Source: a virus. From it: a stretch of 64,000 bases of DNA. The notes under the pieces are model-generated. The model did not search any database and was not told the DNA's origin. It worked only from the letters and a program-made list of their open reading frames with translations. Made by a program: the position numbers and the translations under genes. How positions within the stretch are numbered: the first letter of the stretch is position 1; every line of letters starts with the position of its first letter. Where the stretch lies: positions 105,659-169,658 of IMG/VR virus record IMGVR_UViG_3300043411_001575; one strand, 5' to 3'. Below are positions 31,770 through 41,100 of this stretch, piece by piece.

Positions 31770-32024
31770 TTATTTGCTGTAAAAAAGTTCAACTAAAAAT
31801 TTAGCTAACCAAAGTATTCCACCGCCAAGAAATCCATATATTCCTATCTGAGCCTTCTTTACAGCTTGATTTTTTTCATATTCAACTTTGAATTCAGTAA
31901 GTTCTCGTTTTAAATCATTAACTTTAGCTATAAGACCCTTCTCTCCCGTACCCTCATCATTGTGAAGATAGTTTATCACCTTGTCAATTTTCCTAGTTAA
32001 AATTGCAACTTCTTCGTCAGACAT
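31770..32024 (-). CDS. XhlA-like coiled-coil/holin protein, 84 aa
   Basis: MSDEEVAILTRKIDKVINYL and GEKGLIAKVNDLKRELTEFK form a coiled coil; AQIGIYGFLGGGILWLAKFL (about 58-77) is the only membrane helix, at the C-terminus. This is the build of haemolysin XhlA / phage holin-associated proteins. Part of the lysis cluster. Confidence 0.65.
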   Translation of the reverse strand: MSDEEVAILTRKIDKVINYLHNDEGTGEKGLIAKVNDLKRELTEFKVEYEKNQAVKKAQIGIYGFLGGGILWLAKFLVELFYSK

Positions 32025-32111
32025 AATTATTGTATATTTTTTGTAAAAATAATGAATAATATTATTTCTTAAAGAATAATATTTGTAACAAAAAAATCAT
32101 AAAATGTTGCG

Positions 32112-32678
32112 TTAGTACTTTCCTTCAAAAAGTAGCTCTGTAGTGAACTCATTCCTGAATCTAATGTAGTCCTGTGGGAAGGCAATAGAAAGTAAAGTAA
32201 ATTGAAGAGTACCCATGTTTAAAGCTTCAAAGCTTTTTCTTACAGATTGACTGCAAATATTATATTTGCCTCTTAATTTAATTTTTAATTTAAAACCGAA
32301 AGCTCGGTTCAGTAATTCCTTTATTCCATTTCTGAAATCATATTTTGTTCTAGCCTCATCACTCTCATTTATGAAATCAACAACGTTAGATTGAATAATA
32401 TCTTCGTCTACACTGCTTCTTATAACAATGAAGTCTGAGTTCTTGTAATAACTCTCAATTCTTGTTGATAGCCATTCAGGTTTATTACCTCTTGCATTAC
32501 TATCTACAATTAAAAATCTATTTTTTAATTTTACAACTCTTCCAATATGGGAGGCAAATGAATCACTATCTGCCTCCCTTATTACTGAAGCTACTACTCC
32601 TGTTCCACTAAAAAGAATAAAATCGCCATCTTTTATTTGACCACGAACTCTTTTGTATTTTTCAGAAATAGTTTCCAT
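32112..32678 (-). CDS. Permuted papain-fold (NlpC/P60, YiiX-like) hydrolase
   Basis: 188 aa. GDFILFSGTGVVASVIREAD then FASHIGRVVKL (His near 43) and later YNICSQSVRKSFEAL (Cys near 150). His-before-Cys order is that of the permuted NlpC/P60 and LRAT-like families. These cleave peptide or amide bonds, often in peptidoglycan or lipids; papain-fold peptidases elsewhere cleave after GG. It is thus also a candidate processing peptidase for the GG-linked giants in this region. No signal or anchor. Confidence 0.75.
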   Translation of the reverse strand: METISEKYKRVRGQIKDGDFILFSGTGVVASVIREADSDSFASHIGRVVKLKNRFLIVDSNARGNKPEWLSTRIESYYKNSDFIVIRSSVDEDIIQSNVVDFINESDEARTKYDFRNGIKELLNRAFGFKLKIKLRGKYNICSQSVRKSFEALNMGTLQFTLLSIAFPQDYIRFRNEFTTELLFEGKY

Positions 32679-32685
32679 TTAAATT

Positions 32686-33108
32686 TTAATCTTTCGTTTC
32701 ATCATGCTCAATAAGTTCATACAACTTTGCCATAGTTGTTCCTTTCAATCCTTTTATTTTTTTAAGTTCAGATTCTTTTATCGTAAAAATTTTAGTGTCA
32801 ACAGTAGCATCTTGAATTTTTTCAATCTCAGAAATATAATTATCTTTATCTTCTTTTGATTTGAAAACATAAGAATTATTTTCTACCTTGTAATTACCAT
32901 CTTCACCCAAGCTGATATGTTTTTTCTTGAAAGATTCAATAGTTTTATTAATGGCTTTTTCTACCATACCTAAATTATTTATTGTCTTTGCTATTTGATA
33001 GTTAGTTTTAAAATCTTCAATATCAAGATTACCTAATTCTGTCAATCCAATAATAATACGTGTAACTTCACTGTTTAAAATAACACCTGTTTTTTTTTCT
33101 TTTTCCAT
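32686..33108 (-). CDS. Phage hypothetical protein, 140 aa
   Basis: Helical: VILNSEVTRIIIGLTELGNL and INKTIESFKKKHISLGEDGN. The C-terminal part KIFTIKESELKKIKGLKGTT. Not recognised. A -7-like box CAAATATA (reverse strand TATATTTG) lies at 33127-33134 just upstream. Confidence 0.6.
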   Translation of the reverse strand: MEKEKKTGVILNSEVTRIIIGLTELGNLDIEDFKTNYQIAKTINNLGMVEKAINKTIESFKKKHISLGEDGNYKVENNSYVFKSKEDKDNYISEIEKIQDATVDTKIFTIKESELKKIKGLKGTTMAKLYELIEHDETKD

Positions 33109-33126
33109 TTTTATTTATTTTTAATA

Positions 33127-33134
33127 CAAATATA
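33127..33134 (-). promoter_or_regulatory. Candidate promoter -7 box (reverse strand)
   Basis: TATATTTG on the - strand, 19 bp from an A/T-rich tract without a clear TTTG; drives 32686-33108 and the lysis genes if real. Confidence 0.4.
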
Positions 33135-33145
33135 AATAATATTTT

Positions 33146-34639
33146 TTAAAATTTAGTTATTGGGTCATTAACAAACCCGTCATCTATACCATAACAAGGT
33201 GGATAAGAAACACCAAGACCCTTACTTATTCCATTAGGAATATTATTAATATATCTTATACCTAAATTAGAGCCTGCATTACTCAAATCAGTAATTATTA
33301 ACAGTTGATTTCTATTTGTTATGGTACAATTACTTATTTTTATGAATTTAGATATTTTTTCAAAATTATCAGTAAAAGAAATAATATAATTAGATGTAGA
33401 TGTAGATGTTATTCTAGTTTTTATTTCAGCAGACCCACTAAAAAATTCATTCATTGTTAAAGCTCCACCTCCTGATACAAAAACTCTCTTAAATACAATT
33501 CTATTTATATTTATAAGAGTAGCTGTATTAACAGTAAAATCTACATTTTTACCACTTACAGCTGCAAGCCTTTTTACTTCCATTGTGGCATTACTGAAAA
33601 TAGTATTACTTGTTAATGTTGTATTACAGCCATTTTCAAAAATAACATTACATCTTAGTTGTCCACCACCTGACCAAGTTCCTCTATCATAAAAAACAAT
33701 AGTACCTGTACTTATATTTAATATGTTAGGTGCAACCAAATTTTTAGTATAAAAATAACCTGTTCCAGCATTTATTGCACCATTTGTTGAAAGTTGTATA
33801 GTATCTCTAACAATAACGTCACCATTTGGAATAAGAGTTACACTCCCAGCAACTGCTCTAATACCATGTATTACAAGTCCATTTAATTCAAAAGTTGTTG
33901 TTCCAGTTCCTAAACGGAAAAAACTCCAGTCCATATTAACAAAACCACTTAAATATTTAAATGTTCTACCTGAATAATTGTAGAATTTTTCAGTAGTAAC
34001 AAAAGTTCCATGTAGTAAAGTACAAGTTCCTGTTCCACAATCAATTGTAGTATCTAAACAAATACCTGCATTTTGTCCTGAACTTGCACCAATTGAGGTA
34101 TTATCTCCTGTTATAATTACACCTGAAGTTCCTGTTGTTAATACATTAGTTCCATTATTTATAAATGTTGAATTATCTTCAATGTAAAAATTATTACCAT
34201 TAATAACAGAAAGAGAACTTCTAACAATTCCGTTATTAATATAAAAATCATCTCCTAGTGTACAGGTTGTGCTTGAACCAAATGCAATTGGAAAATTAAT
34301 AACAAGTGCATTACTTGTTATTGTCATATTAGCATTAAAAACAAAAGTATTTGATGTAGTACTAACAACACTCATTGTATTTGAAAAAATACAACTAGTT
34401 CCATTAATCTGTAAATTGAGAGTGGTGAATGTAAAAGTATTTGAATAACCTGTACAATCTAAATTTGCACAAACTTTGTTTGAAGTATCAATTGTACAAT
34501 TACCACTATTAGTTGTAAAGAAAGCATTATCAGCAGTTGTTGGAACAGCACCATCAGCACCTCCACCATCTGTTAAACTCCAATTACTTGCAGTTCCCCA
34601 ATTAACATTTCCTGTATTTCTAAAGTAATAATCAGCCAT
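33146..34639 (-). CDS. Beta-helix adhesin/tail-spike-like protein, 497 aa
   Basis: Starts MADYYFRNTGNVNWGTASNW, a motif common to phage spike and fibre proteins. The body is almost entirely Thr/Asn/Ser/Gly-rich beta strands (NNGTNVLTTGTSGVIITGDN) in the style of a right-handed beta-helix. Likely an external host-binding or decoration protein. It overlaps the next upstream gene by one base. Confidence 0.72.
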   Translation of the reverse strand: MADYYFRNTGNVNWGTASNWSLTDGGGADGAVPTTADNAFFTTNSGNCTIDTSNKVCANLDCTGYSNTFTFTTLNLQINGTSCIFSNTMSVVSTTSNTFVFNANMTITSNALVINFPIAFGSSTTCTLGDDFYINNGIVRSSLSVINGNNFYIEDNSTFINNGTNVLTTGTSGVIITGDNTSIGASSGQNAGICLDTTIDCGTGTCTLLHGTFVTTEKFYNYSGRTFKYLSGFVNMDWSFFRLGTGTTTFELNGLVIHGIRAVAGSVTLIPNGDVIVRDTIQLSTNGAINAGTGYFYTKNLVAPNILNISTGTIVFYDRGTWSGGGQLRCNVIFENGCNTTLTSNTIFSNATMEVKRLAAVSGKNVDFTVNTATLININRIVFKRVFVSGGGALTMNEFFSGSAEIKTRITSTSTSNYIISFTDNFEKISKFIKISNCTITNRNQLLIITDLSNAGSNLGIRYINNIPNGISKGLGVSYPPCYGIDDGFVNDPITKF

Positions 34640-35061
34640 TAATAATCATTCGCAAAAGCAATTCCATGATTTAAGTCTTGCGCCCCAGCGTAAACAGATT
34701 GACATATCCCGATTAATTGTCCTGACCTCATAATGATAGGTTGAGCAAAAGTAATAGTAACAGAAGAGCCAAGAACCGTGTTGCTCCTTGTTGCTGATGC
34801 CATTACACCTTGCCCAATTAACCTAAAGTTAGCCCCCGCAACATCAGACAAGAAAATATTTATCCTCATGGCAGAAGAGGCGGCAGGGGATGCTTGTGCA
34901 TTGGTTATAGTTACTCCGTCAACTCTAGTTCCATCTGCGTTTGCCGTTACTAAAGTTACAATAGTTCCTGAGCCATCAGACGCTGTGTTTGCTGTTGTTC
35001 CAAGTGAAACAGGAAGCATGTTTCCTGAATCACAAAATATAGGTATAGTATTAGCTGCCAT
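34639..35061 (-). CDS. Beta-rich virion protein, 140 aa
   Basis: MAANTIPIFCDSGNMLPVSL, low in charge, rich in Ala/Thr/Ser, with strands such as GTIVTLVTANADGTRVDGVT. Phage proteins of this kind lie next to fibres. Ends overlap both neighbours by one base, so the three form a translationally coupled block. Confidence 0.68.
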   Translation of the reverse strand: MAANTIPIFCDSGNMLPVSLGTTANTASDGSGTIVTLVTANADGTRVDGVTITNAQASPAASSAMRINIFLSDVAGANFRLIGQGVMASATRSNTVLGSSVTITFAQPIIMRSGQLIGICQSVYAGAQDLNHGIAFANDY

Positions 35062-35330
35062 TAGTTTTCAGAATTAGATAATTTTTCTATATAATCATTT
35101 AACATCGTAATTTCTTCCTCTATTTTAGGTACTAAAGAATCAATAAAATCAGAAACTACTTTTTCATAAATAGGATTTTCGACCAATGTATTGAAAGTTA
35201 CTGACTCTGTATTAGTTCTTATACTAATCCCTTTTACTTGTTTACCTTTTTGTAAAAGATAAGATTCCTTTGTCATTTTTAACTGAGAAATTTTATCAGT
35301 TAAAACTTCTATTTGTTCTTGTTTTGTCAT
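35061..35330 (-). CDS. Small coiled-coil protein, 89 aa
   Basis: MTKQEQIEVLTDKISQLKMT and EEEITMLNDYIEKLSNSEN give two coiled-coil helices. Lies between fibre genes; could be a fibre chaperone or trimerisation partner. Unknown. Confidence 0.62.
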   Translation of the reverse strand: MTKQEQIEVLTDKISQLKMTKESYLLQKGKQVKGISIRTNTESVTFNTLVENPIYEKVVSDFIDSLVPKIEEEITMLNDYIEKLSNSEN

Positions 35331-35332
35331 GG

Positions 35333-35959
35333 TTATATGAATTGATAATAATTAAATAATCTATTTGAAACGGCTGTATTGTTTGATATTGCTTGTGAAA
35401 CAAAAGCTGTTGTTGCTAACTTTGTTGAGTTATCATTTACTGCCTGAGTAGGAGCGGTTGGTGTACCTATAAAAGCAGGTGAATTTAACACCGCATAATT
35501 TGATATTATATAGTTTATTTGCCCTTGTGCCTTTTCCGACACTTCTTGAAAATCATCCCCAACTACAATAGCTGTATTTGATGGGGCAAAAGGAGTTTTT
35601 ATAACCGTACCACTAAATTCAATCCAAGTTAATCCATTATAATAATTAAAAGATAATGTTGTTGTATTATAAATTAAAAGAGCATTTACGGGAGTAATAA
35701 TAGCATCCCTTTGAATAGTTGTCATTCGTGGACTTAAAAAACCTTGTGTAGTAGAGGTTAAGTCTAGTAAAGCAGAAGCATCAGGAGTAATAGTTCCTAA
35801 ACCTGCTGAAATACCATTATCGAAAAACATACTGTTTCCAATATTTAATCCATCAGGAGTGAATTTACACAAATAATTTAGTGTACCACCACCTCCGATA
35901 GTACCTCCGCCACCACCTCCGCCTGCGCCACTAAATCCAAATGGAGAATTTCCGAACAT
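35333..35959 (-). CDS. Tail-fibre-like protein, short form, 208 aa
   Basis: The first 120 residues (MFGNSPFGFSGAGGGGGGGT, LCKFTPDGLNIGNSMF, FLSPRMTT) are nearly identical to the 866-aa protein at 36263-38863. The C-terminal end has the classic fibre motif SPAFIGTPTAPTQAVNDNST followed by KLATTAFVSQAISNN. Same attachment module, different distal part. Both copies share 227 bp of DNA. Confidence 0.8.
   Translation of the reverse strand: MFGNSPFGFSGAGGGGGGGTIGGGGTLNYLCKFTPDGLNIGNSMFFDNGISAGLGTITPDASALLDLTSTTQGFLSPRMTTIQRDAIITPVNALLIYNTTTLSFNYYNGLTWIEFSGTVIKTPFAPSNTAIVVGDDFQEVSEKAQGQINYIISNYAVLNSPAFIGTPTAPTQAVNDNSTKLATTAFVSQAISNNTAVSNRLFNYYQFI
35717..35943 (-). repeat. 227-bp near-identical repeat, copy 1 (fibre N-terminus)
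   Basis: Aligns without gaps to 38621-38847, with few mismatches. It encodes the shared Gly-rich and FLSPRMTT segment of the two fibre genes. Confidence 0.85.
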
Positions 35960-36001
35960 TGATTATTATTTTAAATTACTACTAAAAATATATTCCTAAA
36001 A

Positions 36002-36247
36002 TTAAGCAACAGGTGGATAAGTCGCTAAAATATAAGCATCAACTTGTGTTTGTGTAACAGCCATAATGTTTGCTACATCCGCAACAGGACAAACTAAATT
36101 AAATATTGTTTGAGGTGTAACTAAATCCAAATATGTATTCCCCTCCACATAAAGTTCTGTATTTGCTTGATAAGTTACTGCTGTATTATCTTCGTTAAAT
36201 CTTAATGAAGATTCTAATACTACTGTGTTTCTTGATTTTATTGTCAT
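36002..36247 (-). CDS. Small fibre-associated protein, 81 aa
   Basis: MTIKSRNTVVLESSLRFNED and NTAVTYQANTELYVEGNTYL. Beta-rich small protein between two fibre genes; could be an adaptor or fibre chaperone. Not recognised. Confidence 0.6.
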   Translation of the reverse strand: MTIKSRNTVVLESSLRFNEDNTAVTYQANTELYVEGNTYLDLVTPQTIFNLVCPVADVANIMAVTQTQVDAYILATYPPVA

Positions 36248-36262
36248 GACTTTTTTATTATA

Positions 36263-38863
36263 TTAAACTTTTCTGCCTACTACTAAATCTCCATTTGCTA
36301 AAATATTGGCTGCGGTATCTACATATAAATCGCCACTAGATAATCCAGCATTTCCTGTTTGTAAAGACATGTTTATAATTCCACCTGATTTAATAGACAT
36401 TCTTTCAGAACCCGTTGTAACAAAAGCTAAATCATGCGCTGATGTCGTTCCAAATAATGCTCTTTGACCTATTACTGCTTGAACTAAATTGGTTACGTTG
36501 TCAGAAACTAATGTGCCTATTTCACCATTTAGTATTTGAACGTGAAATTTATAAGCAGGTAAAGCAACTCCTACTCCAACAAACCCATCATTCCTTACAT
36601 AAAGCAAAGGAGAGGGTGCAGAGTTATCTACTTTTAATGCGTAGTTTGATGATGTTTCATCAACTCCTTTAACTTGTAATTTAGCTGATGCAGAATCAAC
36701 CCCTATACCAACAGTATTATTTACCATTGATAAAATAGAGGTTGCAGTATCTATTGTTCCATTATAAAACCTCCAATATCCTAAATCAGCGTTTATAAAT
36801 TGAAACCCTGCTACTCCTGTACCTAAATATAGACTTCCTGTATTATTAGCTCCATAAGCAGTAAAGGCATTTACCGCAGAACCTTTAACCCCCATTGTAA
36901 TACCCGTATTTCCTCCCGATAACCATTCGGTATGAACCATAGCATTAGTGGCATTTGATTCAACTCTTGATAATACTTGATAAGCCCCACCCGTTGTGTA
37001 AACGTGTAGTTTATTTTGTGGAGTACTTGTTCCTATACCTACATTTCCACCATTTGCTTGTAATGATAAATTAAGTATAGTAGCATTAGTTGATAATGCT
37101 TGAATGTTAGGCACATTAGTTCCTCCTAATTGAAATGCTAAAGTAGAATTTGTTGCATTTGGCGTTAATGCTTCACTATCAGCAATCCATAATTGTCTGT
37201 TATTACCTGTGTTTACGCCAAGAAGCATAGATATACCACCTGTACTTGAAGCAATACCTAAAAAATCAGCACCACTAAGTTTAAGGTGTTCTTGTGTAAA
37301 AGAGCTTTCCTCAAGTTGTAGTTTAGCTGTTGGAGATGTTGTTCCAATGCCGACATTGCCAAACTCGTTAATAACCATTTTTTCAGTTGGTGTTCCTGCG
37401 GTAGTTGTAAAGAACTTCAAAAAACCATCTTCACTTCCATTAGTGTTATCAACAATTCCACCACTTATAACCGCATACGTTTTTTGAGAGCCAACTGAAT
37501 TATTTAAGTCAAAATTAATTGCATAACCATAAGTTAAATTTGGCTCATTTCTATGTAGAGTAAAAGTATTTGGGCTTAATCTTGCAAGTGTAGAACTACC
37601 ATGATACCAAGTAAAATCATAAGCATTACTATCTGCTCTAAAGAATAATTCTGTTTGACCTGCTCCATTATAAGAAACACCCAATCCACTTCTTCCTATT
37701 CCATTATTATAAATAACTAATTTAGGATTAGCCCCATTTACATTTGAATATTGCCCCCCTAAGTCTAATGATATTGGTGATACAACAGAAACAAAAGTAT
37801 TGTTACCCATATAAGCATTACCATCATTTCTAACATAGAATAAAGGAGAAGAAGCAGAGTTATCTACCTTTAATGCGTAGTTAGAATTTGTTGCATCCTC
37901 TCCTCTAATTTGTAATGTAGAAGAAGCTGCAAAATATGTTGCTCCAATACCAAAGTATTTATTCGGCTGCAAGAACATATTGAAATTATCACCAAAAAAT
38001 GTTCCACTCGTAACAGCTCCATTATTTATTTTAAAAGAAATTGATGGATTTGAACCTCCATTACTTATCATATTTAGAGCAGCATTTCCTGCTCTCATAG
38101 TGAAATTATTGCCATTATATGTAGCAAAACTATTATCGTCAATAGAAAATACTTCTCCAATAGTATTAAAATTAACAGATAGTCCTTTTGCTCCTGTACT
38201 AACAGTATTTTGAAGTATATCTAATTTAGCAGAAGGAGTTTTACCAACACCTAAATTACCTGCTGTACTAAGAGTCATGGTAGTCGAAGTACCATTATAG
38301 AATGTCAAATCATTGGCATAATCAAAAACAGAAGCCATAAAAATAGTTCCTATTCTGTGAGTTGCATCTCCAATATTTGAGCCTGTTGTAACAGGAAGAT
38401 AATCATTAGTTGAGTAATACCAAGTAGCATCTCCAATTACGCTGTTACCACCATCAGTCCAAAGAACAGCACGATTAGTCGTTCCACTTCCTGAAACATC
38501 ACCGCCTGTTGAAGTGTCAATTTGAATCCAAGTTGAACCATTCCAATAATTGAAAAATGATGATGAGGTATTATAAATAAACAATCCATTAACGGGAGCT
38601 ACAATTGCATCACGCTCCACAGTTGTCATTCGTGGACTTAAAAAACCTTGTGTAGTAGAGGTTAAGTCTAGTAAAGCAGAAGCATCAGGAGTAATAGTTC
38701 CTAAACCTGCTGAAATACCATTATCGAAAAACATACTGTTTCCAATATTTAATCCATCAGGAGTGAATTTACACAAATAATTTAGTGTACCACCACCTCC
38801 GATAGTACCTCCGCCTCCACCTCCGCCTGCGCCACTAAATCCAAATGATGTATTTCCAAACAT
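36263..38863 (-). CDS. Long tail-fibre/spike protein, 866 aa
   Basis: The N-terminal 120 residues match the short fibre. Then repeated GIGTTSPTAKLQLE and VGIGTSTPQNKLHV motifs and copies of SNYALKVDNSASSPLFYVRN (at least two) form a beta-rich, trimeric-fibre-like shaft. The C-terminus DLYVDTAANILANGDLVVGR lacks a visible peptidase S74 chaperone domain. Likely binds the host surface. Low charge, rich in Asn/Thr/Gly. Confidence 0.82.
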   Translation of the reverse strand: MFGNTSFGFSGAGGGGGGGTIGGGGTLNYLCKFTPDGLNIGNSMFFDNGISAGLGTITPDASALLDLTSTTQGFLSPRMTTVERDAIVAPVNGLFIYNTSSSFFNYWNGSTWIQIDTSTGGDVSGSGTTNRAVLWTDGGNSVIGDATWYYSTNDYLPVTTGSNIGDATHRIGTIFMASVFDYANDLTFYNGTSTTMTLSTAGNLGVGKTPSAKLDILQNTVSTGAKGLSVNFNTIGEVFSIDDNSFATYNGNNFTMRAGNAALNMISNGGSNPSISFKINNGAVTSGTFFGDNFNMFLQPNKYFGIGATYFAASSTLQIRGEDATNSNYALKVDNSASSPLFYVRNDGNAYMGNNTFVSVVSPISLDLGGQYSNVNGANPKLVIYNNGIGRSGLGVSYNGAGQTELFFRADSNAYDFTWYHGSSTLARLSPNTFTLHRNEPNLTYGYAINFDLNNSVGSQKTYAVISGGIVDNTNGSEDGFLKFFTTTAGTPTEKMVINEFGNVGIGTTSPTAKLQLEESSFTQEHLKLSGADFLGIASSTGGISMLLGVNTGNNRQLWIADSEALTPNATNSTLAFQLGGTNVPNIQALSTNATILNLSLQANGGNVGIGTSTPQNKLHVYTTGGAYQVLSRVESNATNAMVHTEWLSGGNTGITMGVKGSAVNAFTAYGANNTGSLYLGTGVAGFQFINADLGYWRFYNGTIDTATSILSMVNNTVGIGVDSASAKLQVKGVDETSSNYALKVDNSAPSPLLYVRNDGFVGVGVALPAYKFHVQILNGEIGTLVSDNVTNLVQAVIGQRALFGTTSAHDLAFVTTGSERMSIKSGGIINMSLQTGNAGLSSGDLYVDTAANILANGDLVVGRKV
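38621..38847 (-). repeat. 227-bp near-identical repeat, copy 2 (fibre N-terminus)
   Basis: Partner of 35717-35943. Both copies have the same orientation, about 2.9 kb apart, so recombination between them would delete or exchange distal fibre parts. Confidence 0.85.
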
Positions 38864-38880
38864 TGATTATTGTTTTATAA

Positions 38881-39144
38881 TTATCTACCAACTATAATTA
38901 AAGCCTCACCTGCTGATGCATCAATAACATATCCATCAATAGGAAATTGAAATGATACATTAAGAGGAGTGCCACTAGATAGAGTTATAGGGTCACTTGT
39001 TCTCGCTCCTAAACTTAAACTACCACTAACAGTTACAGTTCCGCTAACTAGTAAAACAGATACACTAGTAACACCCATACTTGCTACTATTGTCAAAGTA
39101 TCTGCTGATAATACGTATGTACCTACGTTTTCTGTGAATGCCAT
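38881..39144 (-). CDS. Small beta-rich virion protein, 87 aa
   Basis: MAFTENVGTYVLSADTLTIV and VSVLLVSGTVTVSGSLSLGA: uncharged, Val/Ser/Thr-rich, very likely a beta-sandwich. Position upstream of the long fibre suggests a small structural or decoration protein. Confidence 0.62.
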   Translation of the reverse strand: MAFTENVGTYVLSADTLTIVASMGVTSVSVLLVSGTVTVSGSLSLGARTSDPITLSSGTPLNVSFQFPIDGYVIDASAGEALIIVGR

Positions 39145-39155
39145 TTTATTTTATT

Positions 39156-39545
39156 TTAACTAATTAATTCTTCTATTTTAACCTCTCTAATTGGAGTGTC
39201 ATTATTATACAAATATAATCTTGGATTAAAATCATCGCTTGTAGTATAAAACCTTCCATTCACAGTGTTTTCATCAATATTCTCTTTTTTAGCAAAATTA
39301 GCTAACGCATTACCTAAATACGTATTAACTAAAGGTGCTTGAATTGGATTAAGACCAAGTAAATCTTTTAAACTCACTTCACTAACCGAATCCATTTTTT
39401 GCATTACATCACATTTTACTGTGCTTGCAATAAATCCTTTTTTTCGAGATATACGAACACGAACTTCTTTTGTTGGTATTCCATTACTCTCAGCGCAACT
39501 TTTTAAAGCTGACTGAATTTTACTTACAATTTCTGCTGTTTCCAT
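39156..39545 (-). CDS. Phage hypothetical protein, 129 aa
   Basis: METAEIVSKIQSALKSCAES then SLKDLLGLNPIQAPLVNTYL. Soluble, mixed. Not recognised. A reverse-strand box TATTTTTG (39575-39582) upstream could be a promoter for the fibre cluster. Confidence 0.6.
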   Translation of the reverse strand: METAEIVSKIQSALKSCAESNGIPTKEVRVRISRKKGFIASTVKCDVMQKMDSVSEVSLKDLLGLNPIQAPLVNTYLGNALANFAKKENIDENTVNGRFYTTSDDFNPRLYLYNNDTPIREVKIEELIS

Positions 39546-39574
39546 TGTGTTTTTATTTTTTTGCTGTTAAGGTT

Positions 39575-39582
39575 CAAAAATA
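39575..39582 (-). promoter_or_regulatory. Candidate promoter -7 box (reverse strand)
   Basis: TATTTTTG on the - strand fits TAnnTTTG; T-rich sequence lies about 20 bp upstream. It would drive 39156-39545 and the fibre genes downstream. Confidence 0.4.
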
Positions 39583-39621
39583 ATAAAAATAATGGTTACT
39601 TATAAAAAAAAGACACTCAAC

Positions 39622-40152
39622 TTATGTAACATTTTCAACATCTTTATTTGTGCTACTAGTTACATCAGCTAAAGTAAAAGGAAGTTCAAATGGATATTTT
39701 TTCATATTTACAATTCCTGCCTTTATGTTCAATTTTCCTTTTATAAGGATTTTAACATTTTTCTGATTATTAAGTAAATCTGAAATATTAGCTATACCTG
39801 CTTTTACTACATCTTTTGGGTCTAAATTAACATAGAATGGTATTTTAGAAACTGAGTTAGACTTAATCTTAACATCCTCATCGTTTGTTATTTTAGAAAC
39901 AAATTTTCCATTTACAAATACATCATAATTTTGTCCTGATATAATTACACTTAAATCACCTTTATTATCTACATTATAGAATAAAGTAAAGCTAATTTTA
40001 TCTAAAGCTACCTTTAGATTTTTAACTCCACCCATTGCCCATTTAGCATTATAAATGTAGTCGAATTGTTTTTTTAGATAAAGTCCTACTACTCCTAAAA
40101 CAAGTGTAACTCCACCTGCTATTCCCCATTTTTGTCCTTTTGTTAGTGTCAT
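39622..40152 (-). CDS. Membrane-anchored LEA14/WHy-like protein, 176 aa
   Basis: Single N-terminal helix (WGIAGGVTLVLGVVGLYL, about 8-25), then a beta-sandwich with KNLKVALDKISFTLFYNVDN and GKFVSKITNDEDVKIKSNSV, the pattern of LEA type 2 / WHy domains (VxxPxxxxVxFxLxVxNPN style). It ends with DVTSSTNKDVENVT. The domain is known in bacterial stress proteins; here it probably is a virion or membrane protein. Confidence 0.65.
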   Translation of the reverse strand: MTLTKGQKWGIAGGVTLVLGVVGLYLKKQFDYIYNAKWAMGGVKNLKVALDKISFTLFYNVDNKGDLSVIISGQNYDVFVNGKFVSKITNDEDVKIKSNSVSKIPFYVNLDPKDVVKAGIANISDLLNNQKNVKILIKGKLNIKAGIVNMKKYPFELPFTLADVTSSTNKDVENVT

Positions 40153-40181
40153 TTTGTTATTATTTTTAATACTTATTTATT

Positions 40182-40847
40182 TTAAATCAAGATGTCTAGT
40201 ATCGAATTAACTCCAATTAGCTTCTTTATATAGTTTGCTGTTTCAGTTGGAACTAACTTGATTAATTCATTTGTTGAACCTTTGAATGGAATTATTTTCT
40301 TTGATGATTTACTAAATCTACCACCGTTATAAACAGCAATCACCTTATCTAATCTAACCTTACCATTTTCAACAAATTCATCACATAATTGCTTCAGCAA
40401 TATGCTCCCCACCAAAATGCTAAAACTTGGATTTAAAAGGTCTGATTTCGTTATAAATGTCTTACCTAATGATTTCTGTTTAGGCTTAACTTTTTCAATT
40501 ATTGAATACCTATTACCTAAATATTTTTTCAGTAAGTCTTGCTCAGGTTTATCTAATCTACCTGCACCTTTTTCGAAAATAAGAGCATCCGAAGCCGTTG
40601 CGGGTGAAAGTTGCATGATTCCTATTGCGTATGGTGATTGAGCGTCCCACTTACCTGCCGACTCCACGAACATAACACCTTCAATTAATTCTGAAGGTAA
40701 GCCAACTATACTTCCAATATAATTAATTGTTTTCCCATACTTAGGTCTAATGAAATTTACTATTTTTTCTTCATTAGCTTTAGCGGAATCATCATCATAA
40801 AATGATTGTGATATAGCAGGTATTTTTATATTAAGCGTAGAAGCCAT
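40182..40847 (-). CDS. Lytic transglycosylase (SLT family)
   Basis: 221 aa. Catalytic Glu in MFVESAGKW (near 60), then AIGIMQLSPATASDAL and IAVYNGGRFSK near 175-185: the three blocks of SLT-type soluble transglycosylases. Cleaves the glycan backbone of peptidoglycan. No signal or anchor. Likely a virion-associated enzyme for entry, as it is among virion-type genes and not in the lysis cluster. Confidence 0.85.
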   Translation of the reverse strand: MASTLNIKIPAISQSFYDDDSAKANEEKIVNFIRPKYGKTINYIGSIVGLPSELIEGVMFVESAGKWDAQSPYAIGIMQLSPATASDALIFEKGAGRLDKPEQDLLKKYLGNRYSIIEKVKPKQKSLGKTFITKSDLLNPSFSILVGSILLKQLCDEFVENGKVRLDKVIAVYNGGRFSKSSKKIIPFKGSTNELIKLVPTETANYIKKLIGVNSILDILI

Positions 40848-40861
40848 TTTGTTTTATTTTT

Positions 40862-41098
40862 TTAATCTTCTCTTGTAAAAACTATTTTATTTTTTTTTGA
40901 ATCAGCGTCAACTTTACCTTCTCCAACTAAATCATCTTCTACTGCAAAATACCCTAATGCTGCTCCTGCTATTAAACCAATAACTGAAGAAACAATATTG
41001 TTTGCGGAAGGTCTCCTAAAAATAAATTTAGAAATAGAGTATCCAACAAGAGTTCCTGTTGCTCCAAATCCTAATGCGTATTTAACTTTTTTATTCAT
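40862..41098 (-). CDS. Two-helix glycine-zipper membrane protein, 78 aa
   Basis: Helices near 8-25 and 33-53 (YALGFGATGTLVGYSISKFI; SSVIGLIAGAALGYFAVEDD), followed by an acidic, then basic tail. Same family as 29572-29847 and 46727-47026. Confidence 0.65.
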   Translation of the reverse strand: MNKKVKYALGFGATGTLVGYSISKFIFRRPSANNIVSSVIGLIAGAALGYFAVEDDLVGEGKVDADSKKNKIVFTRED

Positions 41099-41100
41099 GA

